Shown here piece after piece: positions 24,501 to 36,518 of a stretch of DNA of 64,000 bases. The notes under the pieces are model-generated. The model was not told where the DNA came from and searched no databases. It worked only from the letters and a program-made list of their open reading frames with translations. A program made the translations under genes and the position numbers. Each line of letters opens with the position of its first letter. The stretch's first letter is position 1. The stretch is from Cryptomeria japonica (taxonomy: Eukaryota; Streptophyta; Pinopsida; Cupressales; Cupressaceae): positions 18,538,260 to 18,602,259 of the forward strand of contig NC_081409.1 in assembly GCF_030272615.1 (NCBI RefSeq), given 5' to 3'.

Positions 24501-24652
24501 GCTATGCATAGTAGCACGTACTACCACCAGTAGCAGGTGCTATCGTAGGTAGCAGATGCCACCGTAGGTAGCAAATGCTACTCTCGGTAGCATACTACCT
24601 TCGGTAGTACTGCTACCGTACGGTATCCGTACTACCGTCGGTAGTTGCTACC
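24501..24652. repeat. GGTAGC/GCTACC dyad cluster in the right LTR of C
   Basis: The counterpart of 9874-10020. The words are the same (GTAGC, GCTACC, GGTAGT) but many units differ between the two LTRs, although flanking LTR sequence is well conserved. It looks like a faster-changing island. Confidence 0.88.
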
Positions 24653-26461
24653 GATTTTTTTTTATATTTTTTAATATTTTTATTTTTAAATTACAATAAC
24701 CTAAAACCAAGAAATTCTATTTTCAACCAAAATATATTTCCAATCAAATTTATTTCCAGGTAAATTAATTAATACATATTTTCTCCAAAATAATATAATA
24801 AAACAATTTCTCTTAACTTTAAATAACACAATAAATTTAATTAATGATTAAATTTATTTCTATAATAACTAAATAATTTCACAGAGATGTACAACTATTG
24901 ACAGAACAACCATAGCTAAATATTGAAACCAAACCCAAACAAGAAGGAATATTTTCTCTGGTAAAACCCATTTTCTACCAAAACTTGCTATTTTCAAGAA
25001 CAGTAAGACATCTTGGCAAAATTTTGTTAGAATAATCCTTCCAAAACTTCAAAAAATTTAATCTACAAACACCTTGAAAATAATATCTTTCCATAAACTA
25101 AAATTAATTTCAGGAATGAATTTTAACCAAGAACACGAAATAACCAGAAAGGATTTGACAAATATTATACACTCACATCATTCAAAAAGAGGGATCAAAT
25201 AGAAATATTCTCTTTAAAACAAACAATCAAAAGAAGCCACCCAACCTGGTATAGCTTTCCTGGAAGAAATTTGTAGGAGAGAATCAATCCTTCAACAAGT
25301 TTTCAAATAATTTCTCTTCACCTAAATCCCCGTCTCTTTCCTGTGACTCCCAAAAATAAAAGATATATTCCCCTTTTAAACTAAATTTCTAGGTTACATA
25401 TATTTTCCCAAACAACCTAATATTTAATTTTAGTAATTAAAAAACAATTTTTATTTTTTTTTCTAATTCCTCACAAAGGAATAAATTACATGCAATAAGC
25501 AAAAATCATTTTTTTCTTTTCTTTTCTCATGCAAATTAATTAATTTCCTAAAAAGAAAATTAAAGCAATACTTTAACTTTAATTTATTCTTTTATTCATT
25601 TATTTATTCTGTTATTCTTTTATTTATTTAAAATTCTAGGAAACAATAAATGAAATTAATCTAATTTATTTTTCACTAAAATTTAAATAAAATATATTTC
25701 TAATATCATGCAAATTGCAACTTAATTTAATAACTTCTTTTAATTAATTAAATTATAATCTCAATGCATAAAATACATAATTCAAAAATACCAACTATGA
25801 GATAACTCCGTAAATTTAATTAATTAAATAAATCCACTAAAACACACAAACTGAACAAACCCCAAACAAAGACTCAGAAAAAGTCAAACGACAATACACG
25901 AAGGCCGAACAAACTGACAGGATGACCAACTGACAACACTCACAAGAGTGTAACTGAGTAAAATAGGGTCAACTACTACCTTATCCACTTCCATCGGACA
26001 ATATAATGCACACTTAGACTTCTGAAGTCAGGTGGAAACGATACCCCGTACCTACCCGGTACTTGTACCTGTAATATCTTGCATCACCGAACCACACATG
26101 CATATATACAATATAGAAAACACGACATGCACATCGATGAAGGAGAATCGTGACGTTCCCTGTCTCACTGGAGTGAGTGAAGGAAAATCATCCCTTTGCA
26201 CCCAATACACTCGCAGACACACAACATATAATTTCACATTGCATAGATAAAGTAAAGTGTTAGTACATAGCAATAATCTATAAAACACCATAAATCACAA
26301 GTACTGAAATACTACAAATAAATTATGCATCTCATATCCAAATAAAGCATGAAATAATGTCATATAAATCTAAATAACACATCATGGTAATGTATCCACT
26401 GAAAACAAACAATAATAAAATGAGTCTAATGAGTTCAAATGAGGAGAGGTACTACACAGGT

Positions 26462-27120
26462 AGAGGTTAGAAATAGGGAGCTTGAGGCTATTCTTACTAA
26501 AACAACATCTGTTCAAAAAAATGATTGGTTTCATAGGCTTTCAGAAGCAATTTAGGCATGCAAAACAACCTGGAAAACACCAATTGGTTTTACACCTTTT
26601 GAGATGGTTTATGGGAAAGCAGCAATGATGCCTATTGAATTTGAGCATAAAACTCTGAGGACAACTTTGCAATTAAATATGACATTATTTGAAGCACAAA
26701 AGGAACGTATTCAACAATTGAATGCTCTGGATGAATGGAGGAAAATGACTGTCCAGCAGACAGAATTGATCCAAAATCAGAGAGCAAAGTGGCATGATAA
26801 ATATATCAAAGAAAAGAAGTTCAAAGCCAGTGACTGAGCACTATTGTATGATTCCAGATATAAAGATACTATGGGGAAGCTACAAACCAGATGGTTAGGT
26901 CCATATGCGATAGAAGAAGTTTTCAATAATGGAGTTGTACATTTGACCACAATTTACCTTGTTTGGTTTAAGCTTTTGGTGAATGGTCATTGATTGCGTC
27001 TGTATCATAAGCTGACCACTAAAGAGGAGTTCCTGCAGCAATTCACCCAAAAGGATGAAACCTAGGTTCCTGCAGCAACTAATCAGGCTCCTGCTGCAAT
27101 TGAGAAAAATAATAAAAGGT
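26462..27120 (+). pseudogene. Element B integrase, C-terminal part
   Basis: This continues the frame broken at 7966: VEVRNRELEAILTKTTS, WKTPIGFTPFEMVYGKAAMM (the conserved SPF/Y-V-YG region) and the basic helix WHDKYIKEKKFKASD. A TGA at 26836 follows, then LGPYAIEEVFNNGVVHL, the SH3-like C-terminal fold. Further stops lie near 26550 and 26990. Joining the parts across C gives an integrase of ordinary length. Confidence 0.9.
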
Positions 27121-27555
27121 AAGGTTCCTCCAGCCACTGCAGTGAACATTCTTGCCGCTTCATCATAAATATTTCCATGTCTTATAGGAATATTCTTCTC
27201 CATAAATAAAATTTCATCCACATCATTCCATCCCATCTTCTTATCTATCATTTCACTTCATTTCGCCATCATTTTCATATGACTGCAGGTATGTACATAT
27301 TGTATTTTATTTTAATTACACATTTATTATTTCATTATGATTATGCCTTTCTAAATCCGCGTACTCCTCGAAATCTCGTCAGCTTGTGTGGACGCGTGCT
27401 AGGTTAAGTTGGGGGAGGGGGTTCTTTATGGTTCGGTTTCTAAAATTGGATTATTCATCCTTTTTGGTACTTAGAATTGATTGCTTGCCATCATTGTTTT
27501 AACAAGATATTCTTTTCACGCAAGGAAGTAATACATTCTGCCGCCAATTGGAGAT
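27121..27555 (+). other. Spacer between element B integrase and accessory frame
   Basis: About 430 bp with no supported gene. The polypyrimidine-rich stretch and GGTATG around 27230-27300 could suit a splice acceptor for a subgenomic message, as proposed for the post-integrase gene of Athila elements, but nothing here proves splicing. A G-rich tract lies at 27411-27421. Confidence 0.5.
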
Positions 27556-29924
27556 ATGTATAGAATTTTCAATTTTGCAAGTCTGTCGGATATTTTGGTC
27601 CTCCTTTTCTCAGCTGCAGAGTGTTCTATACTAACAGAGTAAGAATAGGTGGTGATCCAATCCGCCATGAGCCAACAATCCATGAAGTGTTGCTGCAGGA
27701 TGCTCTTTGTGAGCATTATTTTAGATACCATGGCTAGATTGATTACTTTTTGAAAATCGGAGATTTTAATGAAGAAATTGCTAAAGAGTTTATACATTCC
27801 TTTAAAGAAGGAGAAGCTACGGTTAAAGGTTTAAGGGTTATTGCTATGGAGAAATGAATAGATAAAGTAACAGGGTTGCCGCAGGAAGGAGAATTGTTTC
27901 CAGAATCAAAAGATGCAAGGAGCACCAGGGCAGAGTTTACAATTCCCACATATGGACCTCTAACGGTGGACAAGAAATGAACTAGAAGGGTTTCCCTACC
28001 AGCAGAGTGGCCTCAGGTAGCTTTATATGTCATGAAATACATTACTTGCGAAGGGAGATATTCAAATCTACATTCACCACATTTTAAATTACTTAGTCAT
28101 TTACGACATGGACAGAGCGTGAATGTCCCTAATTTTCTATACCACCTCATTTCTACAAGTGCTAAGGAAACGCGGAAGAATGGAAATCATTCCATCAGCC
28201 ATCATGGTTTGGTTAAATTTCTTGTAGAACGCTCTCTTAGAGATGTTTCATAGATGGAATAGGGGGTATTTGAGGACATATTGCAGTTTAGGGTTGAAGA
28301 TGCTCCTGTTGCAGAGGATCCACCAGTTGAAGATGAAAATATTGCAGAACCCTTTTCTCCCGTAGTTGCTACAGAGGATGATTTGCTCGTTGCCGAAGGA
28401 GCTACGGTTATTGTGGAAGAAGAGATGGTTGAAGCAAATGTGGAGCAACCCTCCACTTCTCTTCAAAGAGAGTCACCAATTGCTAAGAGGAAAGGGAAAG
28501 AATTGGAAATAAATAAAACCGATGAAGAACCTATGGCCCAGCGACATGCAACTCAAATTTCTCCTGTAGCCAAGAGGCGTAGGTCAAAAAGAAAAACTCC
28601 TACAACAATTGAAACCATTCCTGCAGCCACTCCAAAGGTTTATGTGAGAAGAACATGGAGTAGGACCCAGAAGGCTCATCCAGCAGGTGACTCGACAGAG
28701 GTTATTGCAGTGGAAACATCAGAAGAAGGAAGCCTTGTAGATGTTGAAATCCAGGAAGAAGGTGATGAAGATAGACTATCAAATCTTGCTTTTGTGGCAC
28801 AACAACTTGAGGAAATTGGTAGAGAAATTCCACAGCAGCTTGAGGAAACTATTGGAGAAATTCCACAGCAGCTTGAGGAAATTGTTGGAGAAATTCTAGA
28901 GCAGATTGAGGAATTTATTGAAGAGATCCCATGGCCTAAGGTAACACCTATTAGACCTCCATCATCCCTAAGCAGTTTATCTATTGCTTTAACATTTTAT
29001 AGACAATGGAAAATAGAGAGGGATAGATTGCAAGGGATTATTGATAAACAACAAAGAGAAATTGAAAAGAGGGATAACAAAATTGAGAAATTAGAGGCTA
29101 AGGTTGAAACAATTGCTAGTATGGTCCCCGAATTGATGCAATGTAGGGCACCTCCAAGGGTTTATGCTTTGCATTTAAAGGAGTGGTATTTAAATTTCAA
29201 ATTGAACCGCATTGTTTGGGACCTTAGCCCCTCTTTAGAAACCCTTGAGGAATTTTATTATGCTTACCAGAGTTCTCCAGCAGTAGTGAAAAATTTGCTA
29301 TGTGAGTTTTATTTACATAACTATGCCAAACCCTCAAACAGTGAGTGGAACCCTTTATTATATATTGGGGATATCCATATAAAAGCTTTAATGTCATGGA
29401 TCTAAAATGAGATCAGCATGGGGGCACAAGGCAGGGCATATAAAGATTTTGAATTTGACTTCCCATTGCCATTGAGGAAAGAAGCAAAAGAACCAAGAGT
29501 TCTTTATTATGAATGACAAAAATTATTGGTAAGAGATGATGTTAGGAAACTAGTGCTTCCAATGAGAGAAGAAATATTCCAGGCATATAAGCATTTAGTT
29601 CAGACTAATAGTGCAGCTGCAATAGAAGGGTTAACTAGGCGCTGGAATAACTTACCAGACAAATTGAAGCAGGGAGAACCTTATTCACTGCAAAATTTTG
29701 AGGCAGCTACGCAGAGAGCCCCCAAATATATACAACTGGGCAGAGAAAAGGTCAATAACTGGTTACCACTGATTTTTCAACCTCCTATTTTTATGTGGCC
29801 ACTATTGGAATGTCACACTCCGGATAAGCCCTATGATGCAGTCACAGAAGAATCAACTAGATGGTCCAGGATGGAAAAGATGAAGGGATTTTATTGGAAT
29901 TTAGCTTCAGGAGGAACAGGTTAA
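27556..29924 (+). pseudogene. Element B post-integrase accessory protein, function unknown
   Basis: One frame carries coherent protein sequence from about 27640 to 29924, some 760 codons, cut by in-frame stops near 27734, 27856, 27978, 28251, 28260, 29403 and 29514. The N-terminal part is globular (YITCEGRYSNLHSPHFKLLS). Then comes an acidic Glu/Val/Pro-rich region with a basic patch (KRRRSKRKTPT). Next is a repeated EIPQQLEE coiled-coil unit, a second coiled coil (QQREIEKRDNKIEKLEAKVE) and a C-terminal globular part. The position matches the env-like or extra ORF of Athila elements, but I see no signal peptide or membrane segment, so I do not call it env. Start codon unknown. Confidence 0.72.
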
Positions 29925-29997
29925 GGAATCATTGGTGATCTGAGAATTAGTGTAAGAGTAAGAAATTTTCCTTTTGCTGTAGGATCAACAAGCTCTT

Positions 29998-30011
29998 AAA
30001 GTTGGGGGGCA
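29998..30011 (+). other. Element B polypurine tract
   Basis: AAAGTTGGGGGGCA lies immediately before the 3' LTR at 30012, the usual plus-strand primer position. Confidence 0.85.
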
Positions 30012-31280
30012 TGATGAGTTGAGACATTGTCATATTTCTATCCTTAGAACTCTTGAGTTTTTGTCATCTTTTGGTTTTCATAGTAGTAGTGATGTATTGG
30101 AAGTTGACTATATGTATTCCATATGTTAAGCCTGAACTTATTAAATTATGTTTTATCTTTGCCAATTTATTCCTGCAGCCATGTCATGTATTCTTGCAGC
30201 CATGTGATTTGTTCCTGTTGCCATGCGGATTATTTAGGGCAAGATCATATGTGAAATTAATATATGCGTTGATTAAATAAAATGTGTATGTATGTTATTT
30301 TTTTTGTTATGCAAAAAAATAAATGATGCTGCGGTGGATGTTCGCCTATCGTGCTTGTTGAAGGGAAGGATACTCAAGTGATGACTGAAGATCAAACTGT
30401 AGAAAAGCCGAGCAAGCGTAAGGGACAACATAAGAGAAGAAATCAAGCAATACTACCAATGTCTAACTTAAGTGGACATTGAAGTTGTAAATATCGCCAC
30501 AGTATGTTATGACTATGGTTCGGTCTAGATCTGCGTTTCCTGCAACATAACTCCAACTATCTCCTTTCTCGGTCAATCATCCGCCTCTTCTTTTCGGCAT
30601 GATTTGTGTTGTCTATTGTAGATGATTTCTTTTTAATAAGAATCTCTTCTTCTTCTCAGAGGATAGATAGAAAGGGAGAAGAATAGAGCAAAGGATTTTT
30701 CATAAGCATTCTTGAGTTTCTTTTCGTATTGAACCATGTAATGATTTTCCAAGAACGATGAATAAAATTGTGTTATTCTGATCTTTTAAGAGTTGTTTTC
30801 GGGAAGCCTGGTATCACTCATCCAAGGGGGCCCACTTGGTGAGTGTTCCTGTGCATTCGTTAAAATTAGTTTTCTTTCCTTAGCCACAGTAGACATTCTT
30901 GCATTTACTGTTCCTGCAGCCACTGGAAACAAATCCACTAACTATTCCTGTTGCCAAGTTAGAATAGAGTAATTTTTGTTTATCAGCATTGAATTTATCC
31001 AATATTTCTTTTATGAGTTTATGTAGAAGTCTTCCTGTAGCCTTTTTATAGTTTCAATTCTTGATTATCTTTTCCGCATAATGTTAGTTGCTGCAGTAAT
31101 GCAGAATAGATGTCGCAGTAACTTAGTGCATATATAGTGCAGACCCATTTCAAGTATTACATTCCTGGGTTGACAATCAAATGAACACTAGCTATGAAAA
31201 TAGTAACTTTACCAAATGAATGTCCAAACTTTGGGTTGAGACTTCAACTAGAGTTATAATTCTTATTGTTGGGTTGAATA
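30012..31280 (+). repeat. Element B 3' LTR
   Basis: A 1,269-bp LTR colinear with 1598-2818, about 5 differences in the first 150 bases by eye. Extra material near 30181-30200 and 30917-30955 consists mostly of added TTCCTGCAGCCA-like words. It ends GGGTTGAATA, followed by the GTCAC duplication. Confidence 0.93.
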
Positions 31281-31285
31281 GTCAC

Positions 31286-31946
31286 AACAACCTGCAGGCA
31301 ATAGCAGGTAGTGATAATTAGGAGCAAACAACCGCACCAACCGAGTCCTTCAATAATCCTCAGAGTAACCCTAGGAGTACGAGAAAGATGGCACATATCC
31401 CTGAAAGGCAGAAACTTCCCAGATTCAATGGAGTAGGATCAAAGGATCCCACTCGTCACTGTAAAAATTGCATCACCATATGGCAAGAATGATGAGGACT
31501 ACTGGCTAAAAGCACTCCCAACCACCCTCCATGGAATTGCCATTGACTGGTACACGGACCTGCCCACCACTTCATAGGATACTTAGAAAATATTACTAAG
31601 GCATTCCAGGAGGAGTTTCAGTTACTTTGAGACGATGACGAGATCGTAGTAGAAATATACAACACCAAACAGGGCAAGAGTGAGACGGTAAGGCCCTACT
31701 ACCGCAGGCTCAAAGAATTGATTGGCAAAATGGACAATACCCCAGTTGATGATCTGAAGAAGTGATGGTTCATCAAGGGATTGAACCCATTCCTATGGAG
31801 AAAGATGAAGGTAGTACCTCCATCTACTTTCATGGACACGTACAATAGAGCCATGGAAATTGAAAGCAAGAACAAGATGTCAAAGGGTAAGAAGCGCACA
31901 AGTGACGAAGATAGTAGTGATGGAGAAAGTGAGGAGGAGTCTCATA
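31286..31946 (+). pseudogene. Element A gag, capsid part
   Basis: Gag sequence of A resumes after B. Readable pieces include HIPERQKLPRFNGVGSKDPT, a WY/F-rich capsid stretch with stops (31490-31630) and WRKMKVVPPSTFMDTYNRAM, then an acidic Ser-rich linker, SDEDSSDGESEEESHT. The last frame is open up to element D at 31952. It continues in the same frame at 37794 (IQALQKDMRW) once D and one copy of CGATA are removed. Confidence 0.85.
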
Positions 31947-31951
31947 CGATA

Positions 31952-32758
31952 TGTTGGGTGAATATTTTGTCACCAGCGTACTGATGATAAAACATAAAAT
32001 TCACACAATGCTATGCTATGAAATTAATCTCTCCTTTCATCAAGGGGAGGCTCCCTATGAAATGTCTCCTCTAATTAACAAGAAATTAAATTGGTGGGTT
32101 GGCGTTGGGCATATAACTCTTTTTTTTCAGAGTTTATGTATTCTCCCTTCACCTAGTTACAGTTTCTCTACCTCTTCAGTTATTCAAAGAAAAGAACTAT
32201 TAATCGAATAAACTACACTAAGAGTTACTTTTAAGCAGCACAAAGTCTCCTTTATGGTAACACCGATTCACACTGATCGTTACAAATTAAACAAGTAGAA
32301 ACTTAGCTTAAAGCTCAAAGTCTTTAAATGTAAATTTCTAATCAATTAAACTACTAATAACCACAACAATACAAAGCTTACTACAAGTTACTTCCTTTAT
32401 TAGCAGATTTCTCAAGTATGCTAAGAGCACAAAGTCTATTGGTACAACACAAAGTTTGCAATCAACAAAACCATTTTCTTTATTTGTTTGATTGAATTCT
32501 CACCACAAAAGCCCAAAGTCATAATTGGGATAAAAATCTAGCAGAGTTTTGCTAAGCATGAAAAAGATCCAAATATTTACAAAAAGGTCCTCCTTATATA
32601 GGAAAAGAAGTTGAGAAAAAGGTGGACACAGTTGACTTATTCAACCGCATAGTCCCATTTTACTACAACTACTACATAAAGAAAACGTGCAACTGCATAA
32701 AAATTTACAACATCTATTTGTGCAGTTGCATGAAGAAAGAGTGCCAAAAGGGGGAACT
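31952..32758 (-). promoter_or_regulatory. Element D: possible promoter and R/U5-like region downstream of the gene
   Basis: About 800 bp of AT-rich, non-coding sequence. On the minus strand TATATAAGG (plus 32592-32600) is followed about 110-200 bases later by AATAAA (plus-strand TTTATT near 32479 and 32395). It then reaches the CAACA terminus, here at 31952. This TATA, poly(A) signal, end order is what an LTR looks like. The repeated ACAAAGTCT words near 32240-32520 are unexplained. Confidence 0.5.
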
Positions 32759-35700
32759 TCATTCTTGATTCTCTTCTTCGTTGGATTTATGAAAACCTTC
32801 AAACTTGGCGAGGATAGCTTTGACCTCTGATTTGTTTGGCATCAAGGTAGAACTTGTGATGATTTGAATGCGATACATTACATCTTGGATTTTCACGTGC
32901 TTCTTCTTAACATCCTTTAGCATGGATGCAAGTACTTCAAAGCTGACTTGAATTTCTAACAATTTATCAAATGTATCAAGCGAGAAGTCTTGTCCCGTGC
33001 ACTGGTCTATCAAGGAAATAAATTCTTGGGTGACGACCTCAGCAGTGATGAGATTTTGATCACCATCATACAAATAGCAAGGGAGATCACCTACTTTAGC
33101 AAAAATAAGGTCAACCTCGTCATCACCTTCTTTCTTTTCGTGATCCAACTCTACAATCATTAATTTCATTGTCTCTTGTTTATGAGACAATAATGACAAG
33201 ATCTGAATATACTTCTCCCTTGTGGGAATTACCTTATTCTCAACTAGGACATCTATCCTGAAATCCTCCATTTTGCTCCAAAAGGTAGTGCTATTCACAA
33301 CTTCCTCAATTTCCTGAGATAAAGAGGTTTTGAGTCTTTGCATCCGACTCTGGATCACTTCATAATCAGACAATAGCTCCACCATTGAACTCAGAAGATG
33401 AGAGCCTTCTGATCTTAGCCGCGAGATCCATTCGTCCATTACTTGGCCCTTAGCTCCTACCTGCTCAATCTTCTTGATAGCTTCAGTATCTATTGATGAT
33501 CCTATAGGTTCAACCTCTTGAGAAGATTGTGTTACCTTTAAGAGGATGTTGGTCAGCTTCTCACACTTCTGCTTGAGGATATTTTTCTCATCCCTCTCCC
33601 GAGCCAGTCTTCTTAACAAAGAATTTAGGGCTGTTTGAGAATCTAATTTCACACTTTCATGTGTCTCCACTTCGAGCTCCACAACCTGCATGGTATAATC
33701 TTCTGATCGTATGCTGCCTTTGTCCTTGTCTAACGATGGCACCATAACTTCAGCGTATTTTCTTTTGGAAGCCGAGTCTACTACCACCCAGGATACTGTC
33801 TTTGGCTTCTTTGTTCCCTTAGGCTTTGGAGGAACCAAAAGTTCAAAGTCAAATTCATCAGGAGATATTACCTGTTTCTTCCTCTTAGGGGCCACTACTT
33901 CCATCCAAGGGGGTAGTTCTGGATTGGATGATGGAGTAGTAGCTCCTTGCTGACTTGGGGTCGAAGATTCTGGAGTAGGTTGACTGGAACTTGGAGCAGT
34001 TGCAAGTGTAACTGATGGTGTTGATATTGAAGCATCTAATGGAACATTTTTTGCTGGTACCTCTTCAATTATTGGTGGAAGAGTTGAGGGTGCCGTCAGT
34101 GTAACTTCAGTGCTTACCAATGAAGGGATTGTTGTGACAGTGGTAGTAATGGCTGGTAAATCTACCAAAACCTGTTCTACAAGTGCATCTTGCAAAGTTT
34201 CATTAAAATCCATCATGGTAGACTCAAAAGTAGATGAAGGGATATCATCTAAAGTAGAGAAGTTGGTTATTGTAAAAAATTGACCAGCGGTCTCTGATTG
34301 TGGCATGTCCATACTTAGATCTCCATCTTCATGAATATCTTCATCTTCTTGATCAGAAGCAGAGTCAGAATCAATAGAGTGAATGACTACTTGTGAAGTG
34401 GTTGTCGTATCTATCTCAACTGAATGTGGTACTTCTTCTACCTGTACTTCCTCTTGTTGAGGAATTTCACCTTCTTCGACCTCCTTACCCTTTCCAGCTT
34501 CACTGACAGGTGGTTGTTTTGGCTCTTTTGCCGCTGCCTCCTGTGACGATTCACCTTGCTTTGACCCTTTAACTGTAAATTTGATTTTAGGCCCTTTACC
34601 TTTTGATTGTACCACAGGAGCTGAGGATAGTGATTGTGAGTTTGCCCTATTCTTGGTTCTTGTTTCAGCTGTCGCTGTCTTGCCCAATGGACCATCACTG
34701 TTGTCATCATCTCCTGAACTAGTGGGAAACTATTTCATCCTGAGATCCTTCTTTAGCAACCAAGCATTGGTGTTTGCTATGATGGGAGAGATCCTTTGAG
34801 TAATGGACTTGCTTTCCTTCTTTGACCATTGCACAAGTGGGAGTGGGGAATCAACAATCTTCTTCTCATAGTAAATAGGATCCACTATGTCATCTGTGTC
34901 TTCCATAGTCATTGGGATCTTAGCTAGATCCAGATTTTCAATTTGTTCTAGAGTAAGGCGGCTGAAGTCCATCCTCCTTATATCCTCCTCATTCTAACAG
35001 TCCGCCCAAACATCTTCAAACCTATAGACATGAGTGTATGTCCTTTTGAGCTTTCTTTTTATACCCTGAAAATCAAAATCGGTTTAGGCCTTGAATCTTC
35101 TCATGGTATTCCACTGCATCTCCTCCTCCATATTTTTGGCTTTGGGATTAGTTAGCACGGAATACCTGCCAATTGACTCTGGGAATTTCAGCCCAGTCTT
35201 GTGTGCTTGTGATTGTTTCTCATGCACACTAATCAGTTGTCTGCACAGTTCCATAAGGATAATTTTGTCTGAAGGAAACCTTGGGAGAATGAAGGGCTCA
35301 CTTGAGAAGCATCCAATCCGGATATAGGTAAATGTGGGGAATTGTAGGAATACACACCCAAAGTGGGACACCCTGCTGTAAGCGGCCTCTGATATTCTTC
35401 TCTTATACAAGCCTTTATCAAAAATGCACTTCCAAATAGCAAAGAAAGAATCATTAACCCTCCTATAATGATTACCTTGATTTTTGATAGTTAGTTGATC
35501 ATAGTACTCCCAAACAGGCACCATTCTTCTATCACCCTTGGTTGACAAGCCTGGATATTGCCTCATAGAAGCAGTTGCGTAAACCAGGTATGAGGTCATA
35601 TAAAAATTCAGTGTTACCTTGACCTCTTTTAGTTGGGCACAAAGCGTGTCACTGATTTGTTCTCCCCAATCAATTCTTGCAGCTCCCTTTCTGATTATAT

Positions 35701-36353
35701 TCATGTAGTAAATCATCTAACTTTGGAAATAACGAGTCTTTTAATCCTCTCACTCTGGATAACATGGTGACCATGTCATTATATTCCTCATTAAAATCAC
35801 TCCTGTGGAAAGACTTAGGCCATCGTGAGGTGAGGGAAGATCTAGCGGTTGAGAGATAAATAGTATTGATCACCTTTTTGCATTTATCCTCGTGTTTCTC
35901 GTAGTACTCTTGAGCACTCTGTTGAGAAATATCAGCCACTTCTTCAGCTGATGAGCCTTTGAAAATACTATTGAAGAATACGCTGTCTAGAGTCATTATA
36001 ACCTTTTGATCATCATCTTTTACCTGCCTTGTGTTTGGATCAAAGTGATCAGCCATTGCTAGTACAAATTCAGGATTGTGAGCCGCAACTGGGAAAGATG
36101 CATACTTATGCAGCTCAGATTTGATTAAACTGGTTAGGCGTGCAGGAGCCTTCTGAACCTGGTCAAGAAACTCTTGCATGTCAACATGCCCAATTTCAGT
36201 GTCCCTGATCTCCTTAATGTTAGAATCCATTGAACTCTCAAGGTACATATTCAAGTACCTATCATACTTGTATTTCATCTTTTTTGATGATGCCTTACTC
36301 GGAGAAGGTTGTCCTGAGGAAGACTTGGGCTTGTTGTGGGAGAGATTTGACAT
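32759..36353 (-). pseudogene. Element D protein, about 1,200 codons, function unknown
   Basis: From the ATG at 36353 (MSNLSHNKPKSSSGQPSPSK) the frame runs to 35670. One frameshift in the overlap 35670-35716 (EYNQKG is shared) leads to the frame that continues to 32759, with in-frame stops near 35084, 34990 and 34728. The N-terminal half is globular, with many aromatic residues (RRVNDSFFAIWKCIFDKG, GCVFLQFPTFTYIRIGCFSS, LTLEQIENLDLAKIP). The middle is basic then acidic and Ser/Thr/Pro-rich. The end is helical with a coiled coil (LNSLLRRLARERDEKNILKQ). I see no pol, zinc knuckle, transposase motif, signal peptide or membrane helix. Layout resembles the accessory frames of A and B. Confidence 0.75.
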
Positions 36354-36518
36354 TCATGCACAATGAATGTATTCAACACTAATGATTAGCCATTCATCAT
36401 TATCAAATTTTTTTTTTTCTCAAATGGATCAAAAAATGGGACTCAAAACAGGCCGAGGAGTAAAAACTGCTAAAACAACAGGTCGGAGAAAAAAGTCTAA
36501 TCTGCTTCTAAAAAACAA

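Larger units (their letters stand above)
7972..26456 (-). mobile_element. Element C: chromovirus-type Ty3/gypsy (Tekay/Del-like) nested in B
   Basis: The LTRs are long, 7972-11817 and 16690-26456, the latter enlarged by a LINE. The TSD is TAGGT/CAGGT (7967-7971 and 26457-26461); the C-to-T change turned a Gln codon of B into TAG. Between the LTRs, on the minus strand, are gag, protease, RT, RNase H and integrase with a chromodomain-like tail. The PBS matches initiator tRNA-Met. Long LTRs, Met PBS and a C-terminal chromodomain fit the Tekay/Del group of chromoviruses. Protease and RT active sites are both changed, so this copy is not autonomous. Confidence 0.92.
16690..26456 (-). repeat. Element C right (5') LTR, split by a LINE
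   Basis: The LTR is in two parts, 16690-18189 and 24158-26456, about 3.8 kb together, colinear with 7972-11817. It starts TGTAATGCCCCGCCAGG and ends GAGGTACTACA on the plus strand. The LINE inserted in the AATTCCGATT stretch that corresponds to about 9520 in the other LTR. Short open frames near 17267-17613 and 26032-26291 are mirrored in the left LTR but show no protein-like conservation. Confidence 0.93.
1598..31280 (+). mobile_element. Element B: Athila/Tat-like Ty3/gypsy retrotransposon nested in A
   Basis: LTRs at 1598-2818 and 30012-31280 are flanked by GTCAC (1593-1597 and 31281-31285). A primer-binding site follows the 5' LTR and a purine tract precedes the 3' LTR. Gag, protease, RT, RNase H and integrase are on the plus strand, with a long extra reading frame after integrase. 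That layout and the RT sequence point to the Athila/Tat lineage. Integrase is split by element C at 7967-26461. Without C the element is about 11.2 kb. All frames contain stops, several at positions where the family has Gln or Trp. Confidence 0.93.

Noticed and set aside
27556-29924. Calling the B accessory frame a viral-type env gene
   Set aside because: Only the position matches; no signal peptide, transmembrane segment or cleavage site is visible.
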